From the NCBI GenBank assembly GCA_037783545.1, contig JBBELK010000386.1, positions 1,736,001 through 1,800,000 of the forward strand: DNA of 64,000 nucleotides, written 5' to 3'. Source of the stretch: Henricia sp. BOLD:AAB3569 (lineage: Eukaryota > Echinodermata > Asteroidea > Spinulosida > Echinasteridae). This document shows positions 21,960 to 33,457 of the stretch, piece after piece (position 1 is the first letter of the stretch; each line of letters begins with the position of its first letter). The notes under the pieces were generated by a model. It was not told the DNA's origin, did not search any database, and saw only the letters and a program-made list of their open reading frames with translations. The translations under genes were made by a program, and so were the position numbers.

Positions 21960-22629
21960 AAATTTACCTAAACCACCAGATGCGCGATGAATAGCGAGTA
22001 CCGCAGCGGAAATTAACGGGGGCTGTGCAAGCTATGTGGGGCGCGTCAGAACGGCTGGAAATGAATTGCGGAATGAAATGCATATATGCAGACTCAGATG
22101 AGAATTCAATGCGCCGGGATTTCATTTCGCGGCAAAAAGAATGAGTCAATCTACATTTCTTAATAAATTATAGTTGGAATTTGTCCGCTCGGTTATTTCA
22201 TGTGTCACGTACAAAATGAAGATGGAACGTTTTCTTTGTCCGTGGTGTATATAGGCCTATGCGTACTTAGACTGTGGTTATCTCGACACAATGCGTTAAA
22301 CCTTGTATAGAAATATGGCGGAACAAACGGAGAGGGCACAGTTTTGTTTGGGTATGATTTTTCTTACCACGTTTTGTGACGAGCATCTTCGTAAGAAAAA
22401 ATACAACTGCGTATATAACATGATTGGTAACATGTTAAAAACAGCGTGATTTCCACTGGTTAATTGAAAGCCTACGTTGGCAAAACTAGACATATCAGCC
22501 AAATACAGTTGAAGTCAGAAGTATACATACGTGTAGGCTACACCACTGCCATCATCACCCAAAATGGTAAACAGGACTACCCGAACCATTGCAAGGTGTA
22601 CAAGCTATACATGCATGTGAGGAATTCAA
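21960..22629. other. Protease intron 1, no feature seen
   Basis: No exon, RNA gene or clear repeat. Confidence 0.5.
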
Positions 22630-22940
22630 ATACTATCCATGGGGAGTAAACAGAAAATTTGCAATCTCCAATTTTGATGTGGAAGCAAAAAGGTTGGTGT
22701 AATCACTGCACTGCTTTATAGAACCGGATAAATTAGTTCACAAAACATCTGTGGTTTTGTGACAATATCTTTGAAAATGTACGGATCGAGAGCGCGATTC
22801 AATTTCAGAATGGTGATGACAAAAATATGACAAATAATATGGTATCAAAATCTCAACACCCATGAGGTATGTGGGAAGGGGGTAAGGTGCATGGGGGAGC
22901 GGGAGGGAGTGTCCAAAATGTGCTTCTTTAAATTTTAGAC
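22630..22940. mobile_element. Family B element, degenerate
   Basis: Shares TTTGCAATCTCCAATTTTG, GGAAGCAAAAAGGTTGGTGT, CACAAAACATCTGTGGTTTT and ATGTACGGATCGAGAGCGCG with the copy at 25467. Confidence 0.55.
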
Positions 22941-23278
22941 CAACACAAAACTTAAAATGTTACAAAAAAATGACAACTTCGCGGAGTTGTTTGCAACCAC
23001 CAAGGATATTGACTCAAGTCGTGGGGCTGTCGCGGCGCAGAAATCGAGTGCATGCTCACGGTAATTTCCCCGATTGCGGACTTCGAGATGCGAGTAACTC
23101 GATCGTCTGGCAAACTTTGACTCCTGGACGATGCCAGATAAAAATCTATTTGCGCGGTGACTTTGCTTGTGACAAATACAATTATCCTCTTTAAAGTTCA
23201 GAAAACACTTCAAATAGCCACCATTATGTGAATGTATGTGCATAACCCACTTTTTTTTCTCAAGATGGCGAAAAAATA

Positions 23279-23418
23279 TTAAAGGCTGTTTATGTGACCA
23301 GATTTTTGAGCCCGCCATTTTTCCCCATGGGTGTTGAGATTTTGATACCATATAATGTGTCTTATTTTTCTAACTTACCATTCTCAAATTTCTGCAAAAA
23401 TCTGAACACGCTCCTTTA
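23279..23418. mobile_element. Family B element, internally deleted
   Basis: Left end TTAA-AGGCTGTTTATGTGACCAG and right end ATCTGAACACGCTCCTTTA are inverted repeats. The 140-bp body keeps only GGTGTTGAGATTTTGATACC. Confidence 0.6.
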
Positions 23419-23757
23419 TCGACCTATGGTAGTAGACTTGTTTTTAGTCCACCCTGCACTTCTTGTTACAAATAAAGAGTACACACGATATAACACAAAC
23501 ATTTTGTTTCGAATGCTTTCCAAATTGTTTAATGGCCGCTTTTAACCGCGAACGTGATTTAGTGAATGCCGCAAAGGAGTAGCGTTTTGCATCGGCTATT
23601 TAGGAAAAATACAACACGACAGTAAATTTAATGAGTCACGGGGAAAATCATGTTGGTTTATGGTTTACTTATATAAAGGAATGCAAACACAAATTTAAAA
23701 ATTGCACGTTGAGCAACGTGGAGGCAGCCTTTGATGATATCACGTGTGTAAACATTC

Positions 23758-23870
23758 TTAAAGCCCCAATACATCATTTGCAGTGGCAAAATGTTTTACT
23801 TCATGAGTTGACTAGAAAAAAACGACTAAAAGTGTTGATAGCAATGGTAACAAACACCACATGAATTTTC
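23758..23870 (-). mobile_element. Family A element fragment
   Basis: Carries ACATCATTTGCAGT, ACTTCATGAGTTGACTAG, GATAGCAATGGTAACAAACA: the 3' end of family A, inverted. Confidence 0.6.
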
Positions 23871-23919
23871 CTGCGTATTTAATGTACCTTTGTGTGAGAT
23901 CTTGTAAACTTAAGGGGCT

Positions 23920-24425
23920 TTAAAGGTAGAACACATGATTGGTAAACCGTTACAAATAGTTTTATCCCCCTGTGCGATTAAAGATATGCATGATTAAAAC
24001 CAACCTGAGCAAAAACCAGCTCCGTACTCCGTCTAACTTTTGAGAAAACAGTCAAAAAAAGCTTTCCAGTCACTTCGCCCAAATACCACTTCGCCCAAAT
24101 ACCACCTCGCCCTGAACCACGGCCTGTGCACGAAGTGACTTTGGGCGAAGTGGCATTTGGGCGAAGTGGCGTTTGGGGGAAGTGGCGTTTGGGCGAAGTG
24201 GCTTTTGGGCGAAGTGGCTTTTGGTCCAAGTGGCGTTTGGGGCGAAGTGAATTTTCGTCTCACGAGACAAACATTTATTATTTTACTTATTTCTCTAAGA
24301 ATATAGTACTTAATTCAGACAAAACCATTTCAGGGGAATTTTTCTACCGTCATCATGTTTAAATAATGTGTAAATATGTGAACATTTGTAATTTTTCGAG
24401 ATACCTGTCATGTTCCACCTTTTAA
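23920..24425. mobile_element. Family C TTAA element carrying a 16-bp minisatellite
   Basis: Left end TTAA-AGGTAGAACACATGATTG and right end CATGTTCCACCTTTTAA form inverted repeats, each next to TTAA. The interior has a sequence conserved at 33025-33457 (CATGATTAAAACCAACCTGA, AACTTTTGAGAAAACAGT, and a CTCACGAGAC block). At its centre is the minisatellite listed separately. No transposase is present. Confidence 0.75.
24071..24251. repeat. 16-bp minisatellite in inverted arrangement
   Basis: About seven copies of AAGTGGCGTTTGGGCG run from 24133 to 24251. Three reverse-complement copies (CACTTCGCCCAAATAC) precede them at 24071-24118, separated by a CACGGCCTGTGC spacer. Because 16 is not a multiple of three, every frame reads the same repeating peptide (GEVAFGRSGxWxKWxL). 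The ORFs through it are by-products, not genes. Confidence 0.85.
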
Positions 24426-24439
24426 AATCGTTTTAGAAA

Positions 24440-24595
24440 CGGTTTTCTGAAGTAGTATTGCATCTATGTGGCTGAAATTTGTACAAGGCAGTTTATCAAC
24501 ATTATTAGTTATGTAATTTTGTTACATAAGTATTCCTGGAATTCGTAAAAAACAGTTTCTCCAATAATCGTTTAAATGTCCTTGTCAATGTATGA
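24440..24595 (-). mobile_element. Family A element fragment
   Basis: Inverted CATCTATGTGGCTGAAATTT and CAGTTTATCAACATTATT blocks, directly after the family C element. Confidence 0.5.
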
Positions 24596-25466
24596 TATAG
24601 CATGTACAACCTAAGTCTAAAATTCTTATTTCGGAACGGAATGCCGTTGTGAATTACTCCGAAATAACGTCATTTTCGTCGCAAAAATTCATTCATATGC
24701 CAAAGCTAATAAAAACATTATATTTGCCAGGTTGAGAAAACGTCGGTAACCACAAAACATATAATCTAATAAAGTTGGCGTGTTTTCATGTTTTTGTTAA
24801 AAAGCAAGGTAGTCGTTATTTCAGAATTCCGGCCATCGAAACCAAATTAAAATCGTACACTTCAGGGACCCGCCAAACAAAATCTAACGTGGAGATTTTT
24901 TTCTTTGAAAATTTTCTTTAATAATTGACGTATACACGACAAATAATCTGTGGCCGAACGAGTACAAGAATTACTGAGAAAGAGGGGGAAAAAACGCCCG
25001 TTGCAAGGACAACGGATCTTGTTGCAAGGGTGTTTTCACCCGGGGCCGAGTGATAATTTCTACCCACTAAACCCTCCGGGAGAGGCGCGGTGGAGGAAGC
25101 AATATTTGCCGAAGGATTCTGCCTTTAGAAACTCGCATCCTTGCCACACAAAAGAAGCCTATAATCTGGACGCAAGGGGAGTGCGAACGCAGACCTAGGC
25201 CTATATGAAGCATTATTACCGCGGTACGGTGTTCGAGAATTCGACAAGCAATATTACATCTTGAATCTTGTACTCGTATTTCAGCGGTCGGGAATAATTT
25301 GGGTTTATGGCCATTACTTAGGATTGCTATCCAGGCCAGAATCATGCATTGTACATGCTATTTCCAGCGAAGGACAGGTAATAATCAATTGAAGAGGACA
25401 CGATGCCCATTCGAATGTCTATTTAGATGGTTGGCACTATTATTCATATTACATATGTACCTGCTT
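24596..25466. other. Protease intron 1, no feature assigned
   Basis: A GC-richer stretch (about 24950-25200) has an 82-codon open frame without ATG start or family resemblance. I do not call it a gene. The rest is featureless. Confidence 0.5.
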
Positions 25467-25817
25467 TTAAAGGAGTTCAGATTTTTTCCAGAAAATGGAT
25501 TTCGTTCTAACCCAACATTCATATAAAATACCTCCCCAAAATACCATCCATGAAAAGAAAACAGGGCAAATTTGCAATCTCCAATTTGGTGTGGAAGCAA
25601 AAAGGTTGGTGTATTCACTGCACTTGTTTTTCGAACGGATAAATTAGTTTACAAAACATCTGTGGTTTTTAAAGATATCCTCGAAAATATACGGATTGGG
25701 AGCGCGAAATTTCAGAATGGTAATGAGAAAATTATGACATATTAAAATATTGTATTAAAATCTCATCACTCATGAGGTAGGCGGTGGTCACAAAAAGTGG
25801 TTTGGTCATGCTCCTTA
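25467..25817 (+). mobile_element. Family B TTAA element, near complete
   Basis: Starts TTAA-AGGAGTTCAGATTTTT and ends TTTGGTCATGCTCCTTAA. The body carries GAAAATGGATTTCGTTC, TTTGCAATCTCCAATTTGG, GGAAGCAAAAAGGTTGGTGT and ATATACGGATTGGGAGCGCG. It is non-coding, with TTAA at both ends. Confidence 0.7.
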
Positions 25818-26177
25818 AATACACGATGGAGGTTTTAATTCGAGTTTCCCTCGGTAAAATATTTCAGTCCTTGCATGGAAATTGTCCAAGTTGAGCAAAA
25901 TCTATATGAACGCTAAAATGGCCATGCTAACCATATAACCGCATGCGATGATTCATCATGGAATTAGTGATACAGATCTAGAAATGGACTTGAATTCAAC
26001 AATGGCAGAAATTTCAAGCATTTTTCCAACCAATTTCATGTTAAGTAAGGTTGTTTAATTTCCTATACAGAGAGTATTGTGGTGGGTTTTTTTACCATAT
26101 AGCTATCAAAATTTTGACCGCGTTTTTTCTTCGTCAACTCACAATAGTGAATTGTTTTGGTCATTGCAAATTATACA

Positions 26178-26495
26178 ATTATTATTATTATTATTATTAT
26201 TATTATTTCTTTCTGGTATTCATACCAAGGATTCCTCAATAGTGCTCATTGCACTGTCACTCGTAAGTGTGAGGAAACCCATGAAGAATTAGAATTAGAA
26301 ATGGCCAGAGACACCGGGGAATCCCCTTGCTCTTCGCGAAAGAATGCTCTGGGATCTTTAGAGTGCGTTACCATTACCTAACACACTGGACCAACGGCTT
26401 TACATCCCTTCCGAAGGATGGAGCAAGTGTGGTTGAGCGCCTTGCCCAAGGGCACAGGTACCGCAGCCGGATTCGAACCGGCAATGATCTAAAGT
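26178..26495 (-). mobile_element. Family G SINE with (AAT)n tail, head truncated
   Basis: On the minus strand it runs from a B-box-like CCGGTTCGAATCC through CCCTTGGGCAAGGCGCTCAA, CTTCGGAAGGGATGTAAAGC and AATAGCAC-like 3' sequence to a pure (AAT)10 tail (26178-26207). It has the same architecture as 15894-16208. Confidence 0.75.
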
Positions 26496-26509
26496 GGTGA
26501 CATTTTAAT

Positions 26510-26720
26510 TTCTTTTGCACTTGTAGGACACAATACTCTATTTTTTTGTTGAATGAATGGTTTTTAAAATGTTTGCAGAACATTTTTCTAAAGCACCTTC
26601 AGTTGGCAATTGCTCCCCAAAGGTAACATTTTACAAAAGGCACCATTATAAAAAAATCACGTGGTGTTTGTTACCATTGCTATCAGCACTTGCTGGGTAT
26701 TTTCTGAAAGGCACAACAGA
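26510..26720 (+). mobile_element. Family A element, partial
   Basis: TTTGTTGAATGAATGG, CACCTTCAGTTGGCAATTG and GTGTTTGTTACCATTGCTAT in family order. Confidence 0.6.
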
Positions 26721-28394
26721 AAATCTAGAGGTACATGAGATATTTTGAAAAGCACTTATTGACCCCCTTTGAACACGTGTCTCTGGTGGGCGTAACGCGG
26801 TATAATTCACCAATGGGAGCCTTAGCGTTGCGCGTTACGCACGCTATGGACACGCACAACGCGCACGCACATTGCTTCCACAACGACGCGGCATTATTTG
26901 ACTCCCAAAATGACGTCATTGGCACGAGATCAATATAAGCCTACCTGTTTTTGCGAAGGAACTCTTCACTTTTAGTCGTGTTTTTCTCGTCAACTTATAA
27001 AGTAAAATGTTGGGTAACCGCAAATTCGTCCTTTGGATACCAGTCGGTGTTTTATGTGCATTCTCATAACCAATTTTGAATTCTGAATTTGGTATTGCAA
27101 ATGAAACCTTTAACGTGGTGACATTTTAATGTTTTCACTAGTAGGCTAAAAGAAGACTTTAAAATACTTTCTCAGTTCCCCTTTTCTCAATGTTGACACT
27201 CGTCACCGTCCATTAAAACAATTTCCGTCATGAAGTAGAAAGGATTTTGACCAGACACGTGCGAAACGTGTTTCCAGTACGGTAGCAATGTAAACGAACG
27301 TGGCGAACTTGGCCACTGAAGGACTACTTAGAATGGCCGGGGTAGGGGGATGGACGGAGAATGGGTTTTAGCAGGCCTAATTGAATCGAAAGGAGCGGAG
27401 ACGCGTCTCGGCAAAGCGTCTCGGCAAATACTTGTTCAAGGAAAGAGCATAGTTGTAATGGATGGGGCCTGAGACACTCCGGCATTACACGAAACGAAGT
27501 TCTGAAGAAAAAAATTGGTTTATAGCAAATCTTAAGTTTTTTATTTTATTCATTTATATATTTATTGTTTTATTATTCCGATTTGGATGCATGCATAGGA
27601 ACCATAACGATGCTTGTGATCTGGGGCCAATATAGACTACCAAAGTGTTGCCATGGTAAATTGGTCTAAACATTCGCTGGTAATCTGAAACGTCCATTGC
27701 TAAAGCGCAGGGAAAAGGTTCACTGGTTTTAGTGTAGACCATAGAGTTATATATAGTAAACTAGAGTGCGCACTCCCAATACATGATGTGCCGATGTGGA
27801 CGCCGCTATTTTGGCTTAACGCTACGGGTGCTCGGTGGGCAAAGCTGTGTTGCCCACTTTGCAAATTGACGAGCCTATGCCTTTAAGCAGCGCTATGAAA
27901 TTGGCTCCTGTACGAGCGAAATGTTATACATGTATAGGCCTACCGACGTTCGACAACCGCTTGATTATGAGTCAATATAAACCATACAAATCTTTAAAGA
28001 CCACAATTATAAAATGTCAAACATTCTTTTGTACAAAATATACCTAGCACGGAGCCTATAACCTATGTCTTGAAAGATTATTCACTCAAAAAGCGAACGG
28101 ATGAAATACAAGAATTAAATGTCTTTAATATGCATTACCGTTGACTGTCTTTCGCAGGAATATAAATGCAGGTAAATCGTACACTAAGCACTGCGTGGGT
28201 TTACGAATAAATATTGAAATCGAAGGAGAAACGGCATGGCCAAAATACCTTGAACTTTCCTTCCTAATGCATTTGAGATTTATGCGCTCATTGCTATAAT
28301 GTACAGTCAATCGTCTGTGCTACGATGGTATTTGAAATATGAACAAGAGAAGATGAAATGATCACTATATTTTTCGTATACCTTACTACACAAT
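26721..28394. other. Protease intron 1, no feature assigned
   Basis: A CpG-rich patch near 26790-26900 has no ORF of interest. I see no exon, RNA gene or complete repeat in this 1.7-kb stretch. Confidence 0.5.
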
Positions 28395-28801
28395 TAAAGG
28401 CACATTACATCATTTGCAGTGAAAAATATAGAAAAAAAACTTAAATTTCACTCGTACCAACCTTTCTAAAGAATACTTTCATCACAAATTCACAATCCGA
28501 TGGTAAATTATGCACCATTTTTCGCTCTCCCAAATACCGCATGCACCGAATCCCGAGTGTGCGTTATATACCTTAGCGAGTCAGGTTACACCGCGTGCCT
28601 AAGTTGTGACCGTTTGAGAGCGCGCTCCAATTCCCTAAAGTGGGGTACTTCACGTCATTTTTACTGACCTTCCGCAATGGTAGATATCCTATACGAGTTT
28701 TTCCTCTGCCCGTTTTATTTGGTTTATAATTTCACTCAGTACGGTTTGTTATATAAGATCACGTGATAGCCAATCCCAATCAGTGAGGAACAACTGCAAT
28801 A

Positions 28802-28943
28802 GACCGTATCGAATAGCCGCCATTTCGTGGGGTAGTTCTTTGTTCCTTGAGGAGATTGCATGGTTGCACATATTGTGCTTCCACTGTTGAACGGTTTAAG
28901 TAACAAAAGGTGCCCCACGAAATGGCGGCTATTCGATAGGGTC
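28802..28943. mobile_element. Family E element, complete
   Basis: 142-bp element with about 34-bp inverted ends, GACCGTATCGAATAGC plus GCCGCCATTTCGTGGGG. Each end contains AAATGGCGGC, close to the YY1 consensus. A TA follows the right end, as expected of a TA target site. No coding capacity. Confidence 0.8.
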
Positions 28944-28970
28944 TATACCGTGATTCGAGACCACCAGTTG

Positions 28971-29050
28971 GTTTCATAGCTCAATTGGTAGCTAGGGCAT
29001 CTGCGCTGCACGTTAAAAATAAAGTCGGCGGTTCGAATCCCGAATTGTCT
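28971..29050 (+). repeat. tRNA-like sequence (degenerate)
   Basis: A-box-like TAGCTCAATTGGTAGCTAGG and B-box GGTTCGAATCC are 53 bases apart as in a tRNA. The acceptor arms do not pair and the anticodon arm is broken. It is a tRNA pseudogene or SINE head, not a functional tRNA. Confidence 0.55.
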
Positions 29051-29663
29051 TTAACTGCATTCAGATTTCCCAAACTCATGGACATTTGTCCACATTTCTA
29101 TAGAATTAATTCAACCCGGCGGTCCCTGGGTCATTATTCCTAAAATTAACTTTTCATATTTCAAGTGATTTTCGTGAAAGATTAATCGCCAGGCCAAATT
29201 TGGCGCATGCGCAGCAGCGTAGGTCGTAACACAAGTCTTTCAGGACAGGAAAATGCCATACAAAATATCCAACAACGGACGCGGAGAGGAAATCGTTGCT
29301 CCAAATTGTCATGAAATCTACAAGATGAAAAAAAGGAGCTTTATGTTGCCCCTCAACTGATACTCGCCAAGTGGCAAGCTTGCGTCTGTACACAATACCA
29401 CGGCGGGGAATTGGCGCGCACTCGAGGTATCTTGTATAGCAACGCGATACCAATTTCTCGATCTGCTCACTTCTAAAATTGCATTTTCGATTGTCCCACG
29501 TGACAATCACGTGACGTCACATGGGACGCTGCGACCTCCGTGTTATATTTTATGTTCTCTTTTAAGACACATCGACGGCGATTGATTTCTTTGGAAATGG
29601 AGGACATTGGTTGAACTTGCCTGTGCTTGAAGTCTTGAACATGTGGGTGTATGTTTTATTTTA

Positions 29664-30000
29664 ACGATGTTGACCAGATCACTTTTTCGACATTTAGGCC
29701 TACCTCATAGGTGATAACATTTTGATACTATATCATGAGGCATAATTCTCTCATTACCATTCTGAAATTTCGCGCTCTCAATCCGTACATTTTCACGGAT
29801 ATCGTCGAAAAAAAAACATCAATGTTTTGTAAACTAATTTATCTGCTACGTTCCATGAAGCAGTGCAATGATCACACCAACCTTTTTGCTTCCACATCCA
29901 AATTAGAGATTGCAAAGTTCATGTTATCTTCCCATTGATAGTATGGGGAGGCATTTTATATGATTGTTATAGGTTAGAACGAAATCCATTTCACTTTAAT
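29664..30000 (-). mobile_element. Family B element, inverted
   Basis: On the minus strand: TTAA-AGTGAAATGGATTTCGTTC at the high-coordinate end, then TTGCAATCTCTAATTTGGA, GGAAGCAAAAAGGTTGGTG, and GTGATCTGGTCAACAT at the low-coordinate end. Confidence 0.6.
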
Positions 30001-30496
30001 ACCCTTTACCAGGCTATCGGACTCTGCTGATGGTAACTTTAAATTATAAAGAGGCTTCTTTATAAATGGGAACAAAAGGTGAACTTTAAGAGAATTAGCG
30101 GAATTGAGAAAAATAGAATTGCCCGGGAACTGTAGAATTACAGCGATCTAACTGCTTTGCTTCGTTTCAAAATCCGATTTTCAGTGAATATTTGACGAAC
30201 GGTTCTCCGCGCCTCTTTTTGTCAGTTTTCCGGCAGCAAAATGTGCCAACAACAGGAGATATCACGTGACATTATCTTTACCGTCGGGTTAGCATTAAGA
30301 TCTAAAAATAATTACAATCGCGTTTCGAAAGTTCGGGGCCACGATTAAAAATGAATAATTAAATAGCGTGGGTGAAGATTTGTAAAGTCCATTTTGTCAT
30401 CAAATAATAATAGTAACATGAAGAGCATAACAATAACAATTTTATTTTACTTTGTTTCCCACAAAACGATATAAAAATATTTATGGTTCGTTGCAG

Positions 30497-30806
30497 CCTT
30501 CGACTAGCAGTTTTGACTTTGCCAAGCGGAAATCCACTAAGCAACACCAACCAACAGCCTACGATCTCCTGCAGCATACATTGTGGGATAAAAAGATGGC
30601 CGACGAAAGCGATGACGTCAGCAATAACAAAGCCAGAAAATGGAGGCTTATGCAGGACCGGTTGAAGGATGATTACATACAAAAGACTATTGAGTATCTG
30701 ATGGATGGGATCAAGGCAGGTGGTGACGAGCAGCGGCGGGAAGGAGGTTACGACGATGGGGAGGAGGATATTGTTATTCAACGTCGTTCGCGTCTTCCAG
30801 GTACAG
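30497..30806 (+). CDS. Secreted S1A serine protease, exon 2 (charged pro-region)
   Basis: Acceptor tcgttgcag, then 103 codons plus one base (residues 61-163). The stretch is highly charged and has no recognised domain. It has a basic start (AKRKSTKQHQ), a predicted amphipathic helical middle (WRLMQDRLKDDYIQKTIEYL), an acidic GYDDGEEDIVI patch and a basic QRRSRLP site resembling a minimal furin/trypsin-like processing motif. The donor ACAG/GTGAGT is strong. An alternative donor CCAG/GTACAG six bases earlier keeps frame and would drop Gly-Thr. Phase 1 matches exon 3. No similarity to CUB, SRCR, LDLa or clip domains is visible. Confidence 0.82.
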
Positions 30807-30899
30807 GTGAGTTTTATCCAACCTTGTCCCCAAGTTCTACTGCGTTTTATCAGGGTCAAAGGTTAAACAAAAATTAGCCTGTGTATATCATCTATAAAT

Positions 30900-30951
30900 C
30901 CCACCCCCACCCCCACCCCCCCCCCCCCCCCACACCCCCCCCCCCCCCACA
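30900..30951 (+). repeat. C-rich simple tract
   Basis: CCCCCA units grading into long C runs. The complementary strand could form a G-quadruplex. It lies about 95 bp inside protease intron 2. Confidence 0.8.
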
Positions 30952-31379
30952 CAAATGTCAGACTTTTTTCTTCAAAATCGCATTCAAAGCATAGCCTAAT
31001 GACGTAAACAATGAATCGTGCGTGAACCAAACACTTGTTAAACACGTGTAAACACGTTACAAATTCTTTCCTTTCAAAATAGTGTCGAGTTTGCGGAAAT
31101 GGCCACGTTGAATGTGTACATAACGTTGAATGTGTACATAACCCTGCCTGAAGTTCACCCAATATCGACATTAAAAGTACTTTACGTCAAATGAAGTGCC
31201 CGTCGGTTGAAATACGCCATTAGCGTGTTGTTGTACGGAAAACTCGACTGCAACTCGAGCAGTTACTTCGAACAAGTTGAAAATACAAATGAATTAGAAA
31301 TCTCCAATGCAGCAGGCAGTGCCACTAGGAAAGGAATATGCAAATTACTGTTAGTTTTGTGGTATGTAGGCCTACAAGG

Positions 31380-31640
31380 CGCGTTTGCGAGGGGTACGGA
31401 TCACCGTGCACAGGGGCTTGGAGCCGGCGGTGTTGGTGCCGCTTTTTGCCCGGGGGCCACGAGGCTGCCGTCTCGCCTCGCGAATGTCACCCCGTAGTTC
31501 CGGTCTGCGGGAAATATACCGGCCATATTTCCTTCCTCGGTTACCGAAACCTCATCGCCGGAACAACGTTCCTCCTTACTGAATCAGACGACTGTTGTGA
31601 AAACGACGACTGTTACATGTTTGTTTTTCCAGTGTTGATA
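31380..31640 (+). other. GC-rich island in intron 2 with open frames
   Basis: GC content jumps against AT-rich surroundings, and all three plus frames stay open for 60-100 codons. One reads GLREIYRPYFLPRLPKPHRR. No family is recognised and splice sites are not convincing. It may be a CpG island, an unrecognised exon or an old insertion. Confidence 0.25.
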
Positions 31641-31709
31641 ACATGATGAGTGTATTGACTTTTTCACAATTCGTTCGTTTCAGACTTAAATCTTCTTCTA
31701 AAAAGGATA

Positions 31710-32010
31710 ATTAGCCGTTTGCGTGTTTCGTATGAATAGCATGTGGTGTACTGTCATATTTCCTTCCACATATATACTTAGTATCCACTTCACCAGACTA
31801 AATTTTCGTTGCTCTGTGGTGCACGCGGCAGGTTTGAAGTACAGAAGTAATACCGTGTTCACTGGAGGAGAGAATGTCGTAAAGCAACCAAAATGTTGGT
31901 TACTAGGCAATGGCGTGCACGACGTAGCAACAATAATAACTGTACCTCCATTTGAAAGAGAAGAATTCGAGGCGCCAGCCACTAAGCAAATGTAACACGT
32001 AAAGGCTGAT
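31710..32010 (+). mobile_element. Family D element, complete
   Basis: Ends ATTAGCCGTTTGCGTG and CACGTAAAGGCTGAT are inverted repeats. The body has GTGGTGCACGCGGCAGG, GAGAATGTCGTAAAGCAACC, AGGCAATGGCGTGCACGACG. Confidence 0.7.
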
Positions 32011-32054
32011 GGCAAGAAGCTTACAGATGTCTCCCATCTAAACATCGAGATACA

Positions 32055-32287
32055 TAGGGGGTGGCGCCATTGGAAGCCGAGAGACACCGGGTAATCCCCT
32101 TACTCTTCATGAAAGAGAACTGTGTGTAACACAATACATTGAATCAACAGCTTTACATCCCTTCCGAAGGATTGAGCAATTGTGGTTAAGTGCCTTGCTC
32201 ACGACCGGGTATCGAACCCGCAACATAAAGTTTTTACTCCGATTTTGCGAGACAACGACCCAAACTACTCGGCCACGGTACCCCACA
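32055..32287 (-). mobile_element. Family G SINE, minus strand, 3'-truncated
   Basis: Minus strand reads GGTACCGTGGCCGAGTAGTT (A-box region), GCGGGTTCGATACCCG (B-box region), GAGCAAGGCACTTAACCAC, CTTCGGAAGGGATGTAAAGC. It abuts the family D element. Confidence 0.75.
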
Positions 32288-32304
32288 CTACTACTAGGCT
32301 ATAT

Positions 32305-32664
32305 TTCAAAGGAGTGTCCAGATCGCATTGTGAGCCGCTTATTTTTCCCACATGGGCGTTGAGATTTTGATACCATATCATTTGTCATATTTTTCTCATT
32401 ACCATTCTGAAATTTCGCGCTATCAATCCACATATTTTCAAGGATATCGTTAAAAAAAACATCGATGTTTTGTAAACAAGTTTATCCAGTTCCATAAAGC
32501 AGTGCAGTGATAATAAACTAACCTTTTTGCTTCCATATCCAAATTGGAGATTGCAAATTTCATCTTTTCGTCCCATGGATATATTTTGGGGAGGTATTTT
32601 ATGTGATTGTGAGGTTTGAACGAAAGCCATTTTCTGAAACAAAAAATCTGGATAACCCCTTTAA
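32305..32664. mobile_element. Family B element, complete
   Basis: Left end CAA-AGGAGTGTCCAGAT and right end ATCTGGATAACCCCTTTAA. The body has GGCGTTGAGATTTTGATACC, ATTTCGCGCTATCAATCC and TGCTTCCATATCCAAATTGG. Confidence 0.65.
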
Positions 32665-33024
32665 TTAATAGCACTGTAATTGCTAAATGAATGGGTGTAA
32701 TTACGCCGATATACTGCACCATCATTAACTCAAACTGGGTCTTTCAAAGTGCGGCGATGACTCCAATAATTAGGCGGAAGCGGCCTCAAATTCGCGCGGC
32801 AGTAACCCGAACCGTTTCCGGTCAAACGCGATGCATAGAAAATTGAAAGTGCCTCATTACGGAAAATGACCACTTGTGGCTCCCGATTTTCCGAGTGGTT
32901 TATCACGAAAGGTCCTCGTCGAAATCCGACGACTTTTGCCAATTACGTCGATGACCTGACTTGGGTCGGTAATAATCGTCCTTCCAAGTTCACAACAACA
33001 TAATTTGACTGGATTTTATTTTTT
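32665..33024. other. Protease intron 2, no feature seen
   Basis: No exon, RNA gene or repeat is recognised. Confidence 0.5.
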
Positions 33025-33457
33025 TTAAAGGTAGAACACATGATTGGTATCTCGAAAATCAGAAATGTTCACAGATTTACACATAACTTAGGCCTACACA
33101 ATATAAACATGATGATGGTGGAAAACTTCCCCTGAAATGGTTTTGTCTGAAGTGCTATATTCTTTGAGAAAAGATAAAACAATTAATTTTCGTCTCATGA
33201 GACGAAAATTCACTGTCTCAAAACCACTTCGCACTGGACCACTTCGCCCAAATGTCACTTTGTATACAGCCGTGGTTCAGGGCGAAGGGTTCAGGGCGAA
33301 GTGACTGGAAAGCTTCTTTTTTTTTACTGTTTTCTCAAAAGTTAGACGAAGTATACGGAGCTGAATTTTACTCAGGTTGGTTTTAATCATGCATATCTTC
33401 AATCATACAAGGAGACATAACTATTTACGGTTTACCAATCATGTAATCTACCTTTAA
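33025..33457. mobile_element. Family C TTAA element, complete
   Basis: Inverted ends TTAA-AGGTAGAACACATGATTG and CAATCATGTAATCTACCTTTAA. The interior matches 23920-24425 in reverse order but keeps only two or three degenerate 16-bp minisatellite units (CACTTCGCCCAAATG). The 3' TTAA is shared with the next element. Confidence 0.75.

Noticed and set aside
22935..23351. 138-codon open frame on the minus strand
   Set aside because: Overlaps a family B element, has no domain or splice context and reads through repeat sequence.
24033..24362. Long overlapping repeat peptides (GEVAFGRSG) on both strands
   Set aside because: Produced by a 16-bp minisatellite that is open in all frames; not a gene.
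29154..29510. 118-codon open frame on the minus strand
   Set aside because: No family resemblance and no convincing splice or promoter signals; likely chance in moderately GC-rich intron.
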